Shown here: positions 49,306 through 60,849 of the stretch, one piece after another
Layout: every line of letters begins with the position of its first letter
How positions within the stretch are numbered: position 1 is the stretch's first letter
Assembly (NCBI GenBank): GCA_958430865.1
Contig: CAUDNR010000158.1
Location: forward strand, 39,137-103,136
From: Entrophospora sp. SA101
Lineage: Eukaryota > Glomeromycota > Glomeromycetes > Entrophosporales > Entrophosporaceae
Direction of reading: 5' to 3'
DNA length: 64,000 bases
Made by a program: the position numbers and the translations under genes
The notes under the pieces: generated by a model
Databases searched by the model: none
Seen by the model: only the letters and a program-made list of their open reading frames with translations
Told to the model about the DNA's origin: nothing

Positions 49306-50749
49306 TTGAAAATGGGATGTAAGACAAAAATAAGCAAAAGACTTGGGATGCAATTGATAACCATATATAATATTCTAGAAAGATATAATAAAGAAGGAAC
49401 TGTTGAAAATGATAAGAGAAGTGGGAAACCCAAGTCACTTTCAGATAGAGGTAAACATGCTTTAGTGAAAGTTGTCCAAATGAGATAAATAAGGCTTGTA
49501 AGTACAAGAATGGTGCAAAGAAATTTATATGGGTTACCATATATGTGCAGGAGAAAGAAAGCCTTTAATATCAGAAGTAAATAGAAAGAAATGTTGTCAT
49601 TTTGTGAGATGTTGTAAAGATTGATTAGAGTGGAATGAAGTCATATTCAGTGATGAATCAAGATTCATTATATTTGACAAATGACTCCCAAAATTGGGCT
49701 TGGAGACAACCCCATGAGAAATATAAAATTGATTGTTTAGTACCTAAGGTTGCCCACTCACCTGGAATAATGGTATGGAGATGCTTTACTCAAGATCAAA
49801 TTGGTCCACTTATAAATTTGATGTTAACATTACAGGTGAAGTATATGAAAAAATATTCAAAGATTACTTATTACCTCTTCTTCAATCTTTGAACCTTTCA
49901 AAGTTATGGGTATTTCAGATGATAATGCTCAATCTCAGAGCAGGCAGGGTTGAAACAATTTGTTACTGGAATTAGATTTGGACGCTCTTTTGGCCGAATT
50001 TAACTAATTCCGAAATTCTTAATTTTTATTATTATTATATTTTTAGTTATAACCTTTATTAATTTAGTATTATTTTATCTATTATATTTTATTTATTAAT
50101 TATTTGTATAACGTCGTAGTTTATTTAAGAAAGAATCAACTTGGGATATCCTCACAATTTTGGGATATCCTCGCAATTTTGAGATATCGTCTCAATTTTG
50201 GGATAACTTCTCAATATTGAGAGAATATCTCAATTTTGGGATATTAGAATTACTAATTAATTGAATTGTATATAAGGATCTTGAATTCAATGTACTTGTA
50301 AAGTAACTTTCTCATAAGTCAATTAGTTTCGACTAAGAAAACTAAATAAATAAAATAGTAATATTTTATTTAAATAAACTTTTATCTTTAACCAAAATTA
50401 TTCGCTAATAACAAAATCAATTCGTTGATCCCCTATTCATTCTGATCCACGCAAAAACAAAAATAATTGTTATCACCAATTAAAAATACGCTCTCCCAAA
50501 GTTTAATCGGTGACAGATTTAAACAAGATAATTATATTCTTTAATCCAGATTTAAATCCAATAGAAAATTTGAGCTTTGAAAGAAGATTTAGAAAACATG
50601 AGAATATTCCTATAAGTAAATATGATCTTTTTGCTGCCCTGGAAGAAGAATAATACCGAATTGACATGGAGACATTGGCAAATTTAGTTGATAGTATGCC
50701 TAAGAGAATAGATGCTGTAAAAAAATCTAAAGGTTATCCAACTCAATAA
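49306..50749 (+). pseudogene. Tc1/mariner transposase, split by a solo LTR
   Basis: N-terminal helix-turn-helix part: ISKRLGMQLITIYNILERYN and GTVENDKRSGKPKSLSD. Catalytic part: WNEVIFSDESRF (second Asp region of DDE/D), then frames with stops. After the inserted LTR the gene resumes as DLNPIENL...RRFRKHENIP (third acidic position of a D34D/E type) and ends GYPTQ-TAA. Multiple stops and frame changes; inactive. The GGAATTATGAAATTTTGG-like ends near 49165 and 50755 may be its inverted repeats, weakly. Confidence 0.85.
49980..50515 (-). mobile_element. Solo LTR inserted in the mariner copy
   Basis: 536 bases, on the minus strand from TGTCACCGATTAAAC to GAGCGTCC. Flanked by the 5-bp duplication GATTT (49975-49979 and 50516-50520). 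No internal retroelement genes, so a solo LTR left by LTR-LTR recombination. Contains a small array of TTTTGGGATATC-like words (50140-50240). Confidence 0.85.
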
Positions 50750-50791
50750 TCCCAAAAATTTCACATTTTTAATTTTTTTATTTCCCAATAT

Positions 50792-51349
50792 TGTCACCGA
50801 TTAAATTTGGGAGAGCGTGTCTTAATGGGTGATAACAATTATTTTTGTTTATGTGTGGATCAGAATGAATAGGTTATCAACGAATTGATTTTATTATTAG
50901 CGAATAATTTTGTTTAAGGAAGATAAAAGTTTTAAATAAAATAAAATATTTATTATTTTTATTTATTTAGTTTTTCTTAGTCGAAACTAATTAACTTGTA
51001 AGAAAATTACTTTTCAAGTACATTGAATTCAAGCTCCTTATATACAATTCAATTAATTAGTAATTCTAATATTTCAAAATTGAAATTTCCGTTCAATATT
51101 GAAAAGTTATTTCAATATTGTAATAATATTTCAAAATTGTAACAATATTTCAAAATTGCGCCGATATTTCAAAATTGAAATATTGGAAAGACGATTCTTC
51201 CTTAAAAAAGTTAAATAAATTACGAAATAGATGTAATACGGATAAAATTAATAAAAGTAAAGATTATAAAAAAATAGAAATAAATAAAATAAAATAATAA
51301 TAAAAATTAAGAATTTTGGAATTAATTAAATTCGGCCAAAAAAGCGTCC
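50792..51349 (+). mobile_element. Second LTR copy, inverted relative to the first
   Basis: 558 bases from TGTCACCGATTAAATTTGGG to AAGCGTCC, matching 49980-50515 on the opposite strand throughout, with an AATATTTCAAAATTG array where the other has GATATCTCAATTTTG. The sequence right of it begins AAATCTAA as in the first copy, but no matching duplication was found on its left, so it may have arrived by rearrangement and not by transposition. Confidence 0.8.
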
Positions 51350-51684
51350 AAATCTAAATTTCAAACATGACATGCATTTTTTATTATGCTATTAAACTTG
51401 ATGATTGGGTTTTAATTATTGAATGAAAAAATGATATAAATAATTTTATGTTTAATGAATCATTACAATATATATATATATATCAAAGAATGGTGCACAT
51501 TCTTTATTTATTAATTGTAAATAAAACATTATAAAACTTGTGAATAATTATGGAAATTGATTTTTGCTTAATACACAAAAGTGATCGTGATAATAAAATT
51601 GAATTGTTTTTTATTTTTTTTATTTCACTATTCAATTATTTCAGTGATCTGCAAATTTGCCAATACTTATGGTATGAATGAAGA

Positions 51685-52466
51685 TGATCTTACATCAACC
51701 AGGATTTCAACATCTTACAAGCAAAGTCAAAAATTTTCTAATTTAACCTTCAAAGAGTTCTTAACAAACATTGTAAAATGTTTGAATACACATACCTACC
51801 TCAAATTGTGAGATTCCCCCCGATGATTGTATGATAATCTTGATGCGAATGTCAATAAAAGCAATGCTTTCAGCCTGTCATAGAATAACCACTATTTAAG
51901 CTAGCATTTTGTTTTAATAGTCATTTGAAATTTTTTAGTTTGGCTTTACATTCTTTAATTAATATAGGAAAGTTATTTTTTTAGTGAAAACGGAGAAATT
52001 TTTTTTTAAAGAATGGGTATCGACAATTTTCGTAACGTTACACTTATGAAATTACACTTGAATTGGGGTATGAAAGTTGGAGAGCAAAATGTGGCCAATA
52101 ATATGTGTAACATTACGAAAGTCATCAACTCCCATTCTTAAAAAAATAATTCCTCCGTTTTCACTAAAAAAATAACTTTCTTATACTAATTAAAAAATGT
52201 AAAGCCAAACTAAAACTTTCAAACGACTATTAAAACAAAATGCTAGCTTAAATATTGGTTATTATACGACAGGCTGAAAGTACTGCTTTTATTGACACTC
52301 GCATCAAGATTATCATACAATCATCGGGGGGAATCTCACAATTTGAGGTAGGTATGTGTATTCAAACTTGCTTTACAAATTTTGTTAAGAATTCTTTGAA
52401 GGTTAAATTAGAAAAAATTTTACTTTGCTTGCAAGGTGTTTGAAATTTTGATTGACATAAGATAAT
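51685..52466. repeat. Long inverted repeat, arms about 365 bp, short spacer
   Basis: Left arm about 51685-52048, right arm about 52094-52466, pairing over their length: ACAAGCAAAGTxAAAA, TCTAATTTAACCTTCAAAGA, GAGATTCCCCCCGATGATTG, AGCATTTTGTTTTAATAGTC and TTCGTAAxGTTACAC are all found in both, inverted. Arms differ by scattered substitutions. The outer part of each arm holds a shared piece of coding-like sequence (FSNLTFKEFLT). No transposase inside. A foldback-type element or inverted duplication. Confidence 0.85.
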
Positions 52467-52698
52467 ACCATTATTATCTTCATTAATAAATTGCCATTCC
52501 TCAATCTCTGATTTTGGACATTCATTTTAATGTTAATATTAACATTGATGTGGAAGGGGAGAATGAAACATTATTATTAGATTTTTTGGAGTAACGTTCA
52601 CTGCAAAATTATGTCCAAATGTTTTTTTTGTGATCTCCGATCGGCCGTGATTATTTCTATTTTTAATTTTTTGCAATAATAAATACAAAGACATCAAA

Positions 52699-53199
52699 AT
52701 GCCACCATCACCACAAACACGTAATGTTCGAGTCAAATTCTTTGGAAATTTCGCTGATCGTCTTAGAGCAAAGAATGAACAACTACAACAAGACTTTGAA
52801 AAGTTGGAAAAAGATGTTCAAGAAGAATTATCATCATTACAAAAAATTCATGGTGAATTATCGAGACATGATGAACATTTAGATCTTGCTACAAAAGAAT
52901 TATGTGAAATGGAAATAAAGGTCAAGGAAGCGGAAGAACAATTAAAAGGATTAAAACGTGAAAAAGATGCATTAGACATGAAGTTGATTGAAGTCAAAAG
53001 AGAATGTGAAACTATGGATAGCGATAAACAACATGCGATAATGGATACAAATTTAATCAGAAAAAAATGCTTGGAAAAAAAGAAGATATTAGAGGAGCAT
53101 GAGAAAATAGTTGAAGAAATGGAAAATAAATTGCAAAATTATAAAAATATTTGTGATGAAATGGAAAAATCAAAATCAATTCTTCAAGTAAATCAATGA
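52699..53199 (+). CDS. Coiled-coil protein of unknown function
   Basis: Starts MPPSPQTRNVRVKFFGNFAD and then is a nearly uninterrupted coiled coil: FEKLEKDVQEELSSLQKI, KVKEAEEQLKGLKREKD, LIRKKCLEKKKILEEHEKI. 166 residues if unspliced. The last codons lie over GTAAAT (53189), a possible donor, so the gene may continue; an exon-like GRRALPPAPVPVNHVGAVGL ending GLIF-TAA after an AG at about 54448 is one candidate for its end, unproven. Coiled coils of this kind occur in kinetochore and motor-adaptor proteins but nothing specific is visible. Confidence 0.7.
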   Translation: MPPSPQTRNVRVKFFGNFADRLRAKNEQLQQDFEKLEKDVQEELSSLQKIHGELSRHDEHLDLATKELCEMEIKVKEAEEQLKGLKREKDALDMKLIEVKRECETMDSDKQHAIMDTNLIRKKCLEKKKILEEHEKIVEEMENKLQNYKNICDEMEKSKSILQVNQ

Positions 53200-55319
53200 G
53201 TGGGTACTTTATTTATCATCCATCACATGATATAAATAAACCTTTTTTATAGATCTCTATATATATTTTTTTTTTCAAAAGAAAAGGCTAGCATTGTTTA
53301 TGACAAACTGACTACTACAATAAATACCATCTGAATAAAAGATGCGGGAGAAAGATTGCAAAATATATATAACCATACATTTTATTGAAAAATTTTTTTG
53401 TATATATATATACTCAATAAGGGCAAACTCTGTTATACTAAACAAGAAAACTTCTGAAACAATATATCCCAATCCCAAAAACATTATTATTAAAATAACT
53501 ATTGATTAATAACATATATTTATGCATGTTAATAATAGATTGCAAGATCCATGCGAAATTTGCAAGACATTAGAGTTTAACAAACGAAAGAATAAGAAAA
53601 ATGGCATAATCAAACAAATAAACTTGAGGATTTGTTAATTTTCCTTATTAAAAGTTTGATTTAATTTATATCTATTTAAGTTTATTGGGACTTCAACATT
53701 GAGTAATAAGCCTATAAAAAAATATTTATCGACGGCTTCATTGATCTATTAATGGTAAAAATTAATTAGATTCTCTAAATGCAAATAAATAGACTTGCTC
53801 TTTTTTTGAGTAGGTTTACTCCCCACCCAGCCTATAAAAATAGTTGAAAAAAAGAGACAATTATTTATTAAAATAAAAACAGTCCTCTTTTTTTTTTTTT
53901 TACCGGGATCGTTTTTTAATTGTGTGTTGTAATTCAGCAATGAATTTATGAGAATGTAATTTATTATAAAATAATAACAATAATTATTACCATGATCTGA
54001 GGAAATTGTATATTATAGCCTGCTTTTGTGGATTGGTGAAAAGCAATCATTGAAGGATTGGTTGATATTCTTCTAGATAAAATTGATAAAATAAAGCCTT
54101 TTTTACTTTATGGCAAAGTTTTCAAAAATAAAAAAAAATTTTTTTTATACCATGAGAAAAATACTCACCAATGAGTTATGAATTTGTAGGGAAATTGGGG
54201 AAACTGACAAAGGATGAGACAATTGGCCTGTCTAGTTGTTGTTGATGAACTACTGATGAAAATAATATGTAGAATATACTAAATTAGCCCAACTGGATTT
54301 TCAGAAAAGGCTGATGCTAAGTCAATATCTCAAACAGTCACGAGATCATATAACAATATATTTTTTTTCATTTCCGAGAATGCAAGGCATATTCTTATAT
54401 CAAATATGATTCATAATTGCTGTTTGGCTCATATATTTAAATTTGTAGGTAGACGAGCATTACCACCAGCACCAGTACCAGTGAATCACGTCGGAGCAGT
54501 TGGATTGATTTTTTAATATTGATTCAACCTTTACTTTCATTTAATTGAATCATTTATTGAGTAGAAGTTGTTATGTGAAGATGACAAATCTTTAATAAAT
54601 TTAAAACGAATCCAGATAAAAAAATATATTTTAGAAATTATTATTGAATTTAATTCTTCAAGGTGCTTACTTTTTTTTATTGATTTTTCTTTAACCAATT
54701 AATTAATAATAATAATTTATTTTTGCAGATTAATAAATGATTTGGAATTCTTTAAATTAGAAATAAACCAATAGCGCTATATGTTGCTACACATTTAGAA
54801 TTAACAAATAAAATATTTCCTTTAGGTTGCTATAAAGAATAAAACTTTTGTAATTAAAATTAATGACTATTATTTGGATTTGGATCATTGCATTGAAAAT
54901 TTTAAATGATGCATTTAAATTTAAATTGTCATTAGAAAGATTCAAAAAACACATTTGAGAATCATCCAGCAACTCCTTTGTTTAAGATTGCTCTCAACTT
55001 CTCATTTCACTTTACAACTCTTCTCAATGACCTATAAACCCACACAAACCATTATTAACACCCAATATATACTGAGTACCATTTCTTCAACACATTCTCA
55101 ATGTTAAAAAGATCCAATGCGAGTCTCTTCTGGTCAGGAATATTTAATGAAATAATTGATCATTCATTACATGTTTTTCCACTTGTTAATGTCATAAATA
55201 ATATATATAATATTAAACAACATAATTATAATCTATTTATTTTAATAATAATCATTCCTAAAATAAAATTAAAGAGTTAAAAAAAATAAAGCCATGAAAA
55301 ATAAAATGTCTTTTCCTAT
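53200..55319. other. Region without firm genes
   Basis: AT-rich. Holds the exon-like piece at about 54449-54519 (GRRALPPAPVPVNH...) and short frames without bias. The 3' end of the coiled-coil gene may be here. Confidence 0.45.
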
Positions 55320-56437
55320 TTATTTAGCATCCCAAGAATAGCCCACCAATTCCTTTTCTGACCTTTTATAATTATCATATTGTGGTGAACGAGATATTGA
55401 TCTTGATTTGTATTGACGATTATTATTCTTATGTTCATCATAAAATCTTTTACTTGGTGATCTACTACGACTATATCTTGATGTTTAAATAAAAAGTCAA
55501 GCTACTTGTTTAAACTAACAAAATTTCCAATTAAATCATCAATTTCTTAATTCTAAAGTTGTATACCTTGGTCTATAGGAATTTTCTGGTGTAGTATAAC
55601 GTTCACGTCTAGGTGGCAAAAAAAAATTTTTTTTTAAAAAGTTTAAAGAAACTATTCATTTTCAATTAAAGCAAATTTTATTATTATTCATAAAACTTAC
55701 GGATAAACTCCACCACCGCCATGTCTCATTTCTCTTGGAGCTAAATTTTATAATTTGGAAAAATATTTATTTATTTATTAGTTTATTGAAAGTTTGATCA
55801 AAAGCATTCATTCGTTCGTTCGATTATTGATTCTATCAAGTAGCCACTAACTTTTACGATCACCACGTGCAAATTCAACTGTCAATTCTCTTCCGTGTAA
55901 ATAAAAGTTTCTGTGTCTGTAAGCTTCTTCACAATCACGTTCATCATAATATCTTTTTTTTTTAGGAAAAAGATATAGCCGCGATTTCTTGTCAAGGAGA
56001 AATATATGCATCTTGTAAAATATCGAGTTCTTTTCTAGAGGCAATAGGTCACTGCTTGATTATAGATATTTTGATCTTGCTTGTAAAGGATACTCTATAT
56101 ATGCAAAACCTCTTGGTTCTCTAGTATAATAATTCCTTGGTATATATACTAAAAAAAAAATAATTTCAAGTTTCATTGATGTATGTTAAAAATATAAGAT
56201 AAATCAACTCAGTAATTTTAATGTTTCCATATAGTCACCATCTTTTAGTCGACCAAATTCTCTGAAAGTTTCTTCAAGATCTTCGGTTCTAAGTTAAATA
56301 AATAAAATACTATACAAACAAATACTTGGTAATACACTAAACTATTCAACATAAAATAAAAATATCCAAACTCACGTTGTTCGACTCGAAAGTCTAGAGA
56401 CAAATAAAGAACTCGACCTTCTGAAACGACTCGACAT
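55320..56437 (-). CDS. SR-type splicing factor with one RRM, interrupted
   Basis: Minus strand. Exons: 56437-56376 (MSSRFRRSSSLFVSRLSSRT), 56288-56239 (TEDLEETFREFGRLKD), 56148 to about 56085 (VYIPRNYYTREPRGFAYIEY; RNP1 = RGFAYIEY), about 55952-55852 (DERDCEEAYRHRNFYLHGRE then LTVEFARGDRK), 55740-55701, 55608-55567 and 55476-55320 (RYSRSRSPSKRF... end GYSWDAK). One RRM then an Arg/Ser tail, the layout of SRSF10-like splicing regulators. Between RNP1 and DERD lie about 115 bases with stops and no clean GT-AG pair, so this junction is unresolved: a non-canonical intron, an insertion, or an assembly fault. Confidence 0.78.
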
Positions 56438-57812
56438 TGTTAAAAGGTTCGTTATGAATAAATTTATAAAGTGAAATTAGCAAAAAATGTTTAATGATTT
56501 TTCATTATTGTTACACGGATTTCAACCTCGATTTTGATTTTGAACACAGGGATTATATTTTACTGATAGAATTCGGATTTATAAAGTAAATGTGAACAGT
56601 GATTTTTAGATAAGATAAGTTTATGTGAAAAATCCGGGCAAAAATTTATATTAATTGTTTTTTTGTAATAAAAATAAAAATAAAACAGCATCTATATCAT
56701 ATGACAATATGTACAATGAATATTGCCAAGAAAAGATTCAAATTTACACCTGAAAATTAAAAAATCACCCTTATGTTCCTTGCATTTTGAGAATGGTCTA
56801 AAAACAGTAAGATATCAAATTAGATAAAAATTGGGATCCTATATTTTCTTGAAAGACATCTTGGTGGAAAATGCAAAATTAATTAATTGGTACAGTCACA
56901 GCAAACTCCCATTACAGTGGAAAAAAAAAATTCCATCAGGGTAAACAAGGGTGAGCTTTGATGTATTGAGCAAGATGTGATTTGAAGGCATTCACCTCTT
57001 ACATAGCTATGTCAAAAATCCTTTTAGAATAAATATTGTTATGAAAACATTCAAAGAAAAAAATTTGTAGATTCAAAAGTAGTTTCCATCATTATTTAAT
57101 ATTATAATTATAGATGGTTGTCTAAATTTTTTTAGAAACAATAAGCAGCTTTGGCAATAGCTTCACCAGAGTATATAAAATAACTATGCCATTTGATGTA
57201 TTTTAGTTTAAAAGTTTGAATAATTCTGGCAATCATGAAAAATAGTTTTGATGACTATGAAAAACTAGTCTTATAACCATCTATAATAATAAAATAAAGA
57301 AAATAACATGTAATAAATAAATTGAGTTCACAAGGTAAGCAATATTAGACTTATTAGATTCTATAAAAATGGCCTATTTATGTAAATTTCATTTAGGGTG
57401 TTTTTGTATTAGGAAGTTGATGTCTGTAGCTGTTTTTATATTTTCTGTAACTGCAGATTTTAAAGCTTGAGTTGCAGCTTTTCCTGTGACATTTTTTACA
57501 ACTGCTGCGACTTCTGCAACTATAATTATAATGAATTAGTATCAAAAATGAAACCACATAACTGCAAACATTATCTTTTATTACTAATGTTAATTTATAA
57601 AATTGATTATTCGTTGTACATATTAATATGTGTAGCATCAAAAATTCACTCAGGAAAAATATTATTGTTGATTTTTAAATTATGTCACCATTTTTTTTTG
57701 GTTAGAATTTAATTGAATGAATGAAGTAGCTGATCAATCAGTAGTTGCAGAAGTTGCAGACAAGTTGCAGCAGTTGCATCATTAGATTTCAAAAAAATTT
57801 TGGAACTGCAAC
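56438..57812. other. Intergenic, one possible exon remnant
   Basis: On the minus strand 57520-57389 reads VAEVAAVVKNVTGKAATQAL and SAVTENIKTATDINFLIQKH to PK-TGA, a tidy helical stretch with no start codon or neighbours found. TTGCAG words recur at 57730-57775. Otherwise nothing seen. Confidence 0.45.
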
Positions 57813-58041
57813 TATGGTTTCTGGTCCAAACTATTTTTGAAAAAAAAAGTAGCTTTGAAAATAACTTGGGCTTCTCAATATTTTTTATAAACATGAAAAA
57901 ACTATGTAAATCAACTTATTTTAATTTAAATAATTTCATCCAATTTCAGCTATTAATAAAAAATAGGTTAGGCCTAATTTTTACCCAAAATGATTTGGCA
58001 ATTTCAGCTACTAAGAGGGGTAGTTTCGACCAGAAACCTTA
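57813..58041. mobile_element. MITE copy, TAAGGTTTCTGG family
   Basis: Left TATGGTTTCTGGTCCAAACT, right end on the opposite strand TAAGGTTTCTGGTCGAAACT; 229 bases, no coding. Same ends as the elements at 13303 and 60595. No clear target duplication. Confidence 0.75.
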
Positions 58042-58814
58042 GTTGCATTCTCCTAGTTGCAGTGCCATCTTTAATGCTGAGATATTTTTTTTTAGTTAAA
58101 AAATTTGAAATATCGCGTAATCCAGAGTCATCAGTGCATCATTTTACCATATTTAGTATTTTATTGATAGCAATGAACCATACTAAAACTCATTGGCCCC
58201 AATAAACCTATTCTATTTCCAACCCTAATGCAATTCACATGTTGGATTTTTTAAAAAAATCATCATCCAAAAAAAACGAGTCAATTCATGTTGTGATTGT
58301 GTAACTGGGTTCTCAATCCTAAACTTTCCTTTGCTAGCTAACCACTATCACTGTTACCTTTAATTGATAATCACAAAATAGAGGTTGGAACTGGTTTAAT
58401 TAAAACCGGTTGCAATCAGTTGCAACATAAATTCATTCCCTATTTTTTCATATTCAAAAAAAGCAGCTATGATAAAACTGAATTATTTTAGGTAACCGAA
58501 TTTAATAAAACTTGTCAAACTGGGAAAACTATTGGGTGTCACTGCCAAATTAAGCACCTGACCATATTAACGCGAATCTCGAAAGTTGATTGGTTGATTT
58601 TTTCTGTTTAAGAAATAATTTACAATAATTAACCAAAAATGGGTAGTCAGTACCCCTATGGCGTGATTTTTTTCCTTGTTTGGATTTAAATTTAATTCAA
58701 ATTATAGTGTTGTGGTCACCTTTCCTCTTTTTAAAAGTACTTTTGAATCATAGTGTTGGCAGTGACATTCAATAGAGTTTTCCTGGTCCTATTAATTGTA
58801 ACAATTACAATCAA
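58042..58814. other. Intergenic, nothing recognised
   Basis: AT-rich with a few TTGCAAC/ATGGTCA words; no gene or clear repeat boundaries. Confidence 0.5.
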
Positions 58815-59114
58815 AAAAAAATTTTTAAAAAAAAATTGAAAATTGAAAAGGAATTAGAAGTTGCAAAGAACGAGCTCAAGGAGGCAAAAGAAAAGTTGAA
58901 GGAGTTTGAAGAGAGGGAGGACAATGGAATGTGGTTGAAGGAGTTGAGAATAGAGATGAGGAGGAGGAGAGAGCTTGACGAAGAAGACAAGAAGAAGAAG
59001 GTGAGACTGGAGGAGGAAGAGAAGGAGCTGAAGAAGAACATGAAAGATAGGTTGAAGCAGATGGAGGAGTTGCTGAAATTCAGTGGAGGGGAAGGTAATG
59101 AACAAATTGCATAA
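58815..59114 (+). pseudogene. Coiled-coil gene copy ending GNEQIA, start codon lost
   Basis: Open from about 58815, KIEKELEVAKNELKEAKEKL, then EFEEREDNGMWLKELRIEM and DRLKQMEELLKFSGGEGNEQ to IA-TAA. No ATG at the head; the related copy at 33553 keeps ATG-ACA-ACT-ATC-GAG-AAA there. Highly charged single coiled coil. Downstream (about 59308) is AG then KKKVYMKS, perhaps part of a second exon. The function is unknown; the family seems multicopy here. Confidence 0.6.
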
Positions 59115-59321
59115 AAAAAAAAAAGAAATTATTTTTCATTCATTCCATTTATTTATTTGTCTGTAGAATATTCAAACTAATATTTACAATTATAACTAAA
59201 CTTGTCATCTGTTTCATTTTTATTTATCTTTTTATATCATTTATTTTCTTTACATTTGTTCACCATTACTATTTCCTTTACACCACCATTGAATAACTTT
59301 CACAGGAAAAAGAAGGTGTAT

Positions 59322-60594
59322 ATGAAAAGTAATAATAAATGTAATGGTTCTAATGAATATAAAAAAGCAATTGATTTTTTAGAAAAAAGTTGTGGTTGTG
59401 GTTGCTCTTCCAGAATTCCTAAGGAGAAATTTGCAGAATTGAGAGAATCTTTTCAAGCTCCTTCTAAAACAGAGCAAGACATATTTTTAATGGCTCAACT
59501 TAAAGCAATGGATGGTGGATTGACAAGCACTAGCAGATATCTTAAGCAGGGCTGGCAGCATAAAGGGGTTAAAAACCTAATTTAGTAACAATCATCTTGA
59601 CTAAACTTGGCTAAACTTGACTTAACATATGACTAAATAGTTTAGTCATTTTAGCCAAGTGCTCATTTGAGTTACGCAGCCAGCCCTGATCTTAAGAAGA
59701 AAACCAGATCTAATAAAAGAACTTTCTACTGTTGGGATCATAATACACTTCTTTGTCAAGAAACTTACCTCAATATGTTAGGAGTTGGTAGAACTTATTT
59801 TGAAAATATTAGAAACCATCTGATAAACAATGGTCTTTACCAAGAACTCATGGCAATATTAAAAGAATGCCTCAATGGAAAACCAAAATGATGATTGATA
59901 AGAATGTTGCAGAAGTAGTAAAGAATTTTCTAGAAAATTATGCAAAAGTTCATGGATTACCAAGTCCAGGAAGAAGTACCAATAGAATAACTTAATAAAT
60001 TGTATTCTTGCCAGCTGAAATGGGTTACAAATCTGCGCACAGAGGTTTTCTGGCTGGTCTAGAAGAAGATAGCAAAATGAAATCCTTAAAATATGATGCC
60101 TTCAGAAAATTATGACATCAATTGACACCAGAGATTCAAATTATGAGTTCCAGGACTGGCATATGTGATACTTGTCAACATTTTAGAGACAGTTTACATT
60201 AAAATGCTCACCAAGAAGAAGATGCTAAAGATTTGCTCAAAAGATTTAAAGAACATCTGTTTAAAGCCAAATTAAAAAGAAATTATTACAATAAAAACAC
60301 CAAATTGGCAGAAGAGCAAAGAAACTGGTTAATCAACATTATCCAAAGATTAAATCACAATATTTCAGTATTGATGCTATTGCTCATTATAGTTATGATT
60401 GAGCCCAAAATGTTCATGTGCCATATTTAGATCAACAAGTAAGTAAAATTTATTACCTTAGTCCATGTAAAGTTCATTTATTTGGTATTCAAGATGAAGC
60501 AGTAAGGGAACAAATTAATTATGTTCTTAATGAAGATGAAATTATAGGAAAAGGACCCAATGGCACTCTTAGCATGATTTTTGATGGAATTAAG
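59322..60594 (+). pseudogene. DDE-type transposase, N-terminal two thirds, two TGA as Trp
   Basis: Begins MKSNNKCNGSNEYKKAIDFL, a CGCGC cluster, then LTSTSRYLK, where a 142-bp MITE interrupts. It continues KTRSNKRTFYCWDHNTLLC, GVGRTYFENIRNHL, PAEMGYKSAHRGFLAG, RKL-Trp-HQLTPE, TGICDTCQHFRD, FSIDAIAHYSYD-Trp-AQNVHVPY (first catalytic Asp likely in SIDAI) and INYVLNEDEIIGKGPNG to DGIK, where another MITE starts. TGA codons at 60113-60115 and 60400-60402 fall on Trp. Real stops TAA occur at 59993, 59996 and 60200, with frame changes near 59840 and 60350. Same family as 10780-11492, overlapping it at the NYVLNEDE block. Confidence 0.75.
59547..59688. mobile_element. hAT MITE inside the transposase, 8-bp duplication
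   Basis: 142 bases from CAGGGCTGGC to GCCAGCCCTG, perfect inverted 10-mers. Flanked by ATCTTAAG on both sides (59539-59546 and 59689-59696). CAGGG ends and an 8-bp duplication are typical of hAT elements. Removing it and one duplication rejoins the transposase frame (RYLK|KKTRSN). Confidence 0.95.
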
Positions 60595-60849
60595 TAAGGT
60601 TTCTTGCCAAAACTGCTTCTATTAGTAGCTGAAATTGCCCAAATACTTTGGGCAAAATTTATTTTTTTATAAGCCCAAACTACTTTTTGTTATTAGCCGA
60701 AATTGGGTGAAATTATTTTAAAGTTGTTTAAGTTAAAACAAGTTGATTCATATAGTTTTTTAATGTTCATGCTTATAGACAATGTTGAGGAACCCAAATT
60801 GCCCAAACTAGTTTGGGCTTTGAGAAAACAGTTTGGGCCAGAAACCTTA
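60595..60849. mobile_element. MITE copy, TAAGGTTTCTGG family, complete
   Basis: Left TAAGGTTTCTTGCC, right GGCCAGAAACCTTA inverted; 255 bases. Flanks AATTAAGT and AATCAAGA agree at six of eight positions, possibly a worn target duplication. It lies directly at the point where the transposase copy stops. Confidence 0.8.
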
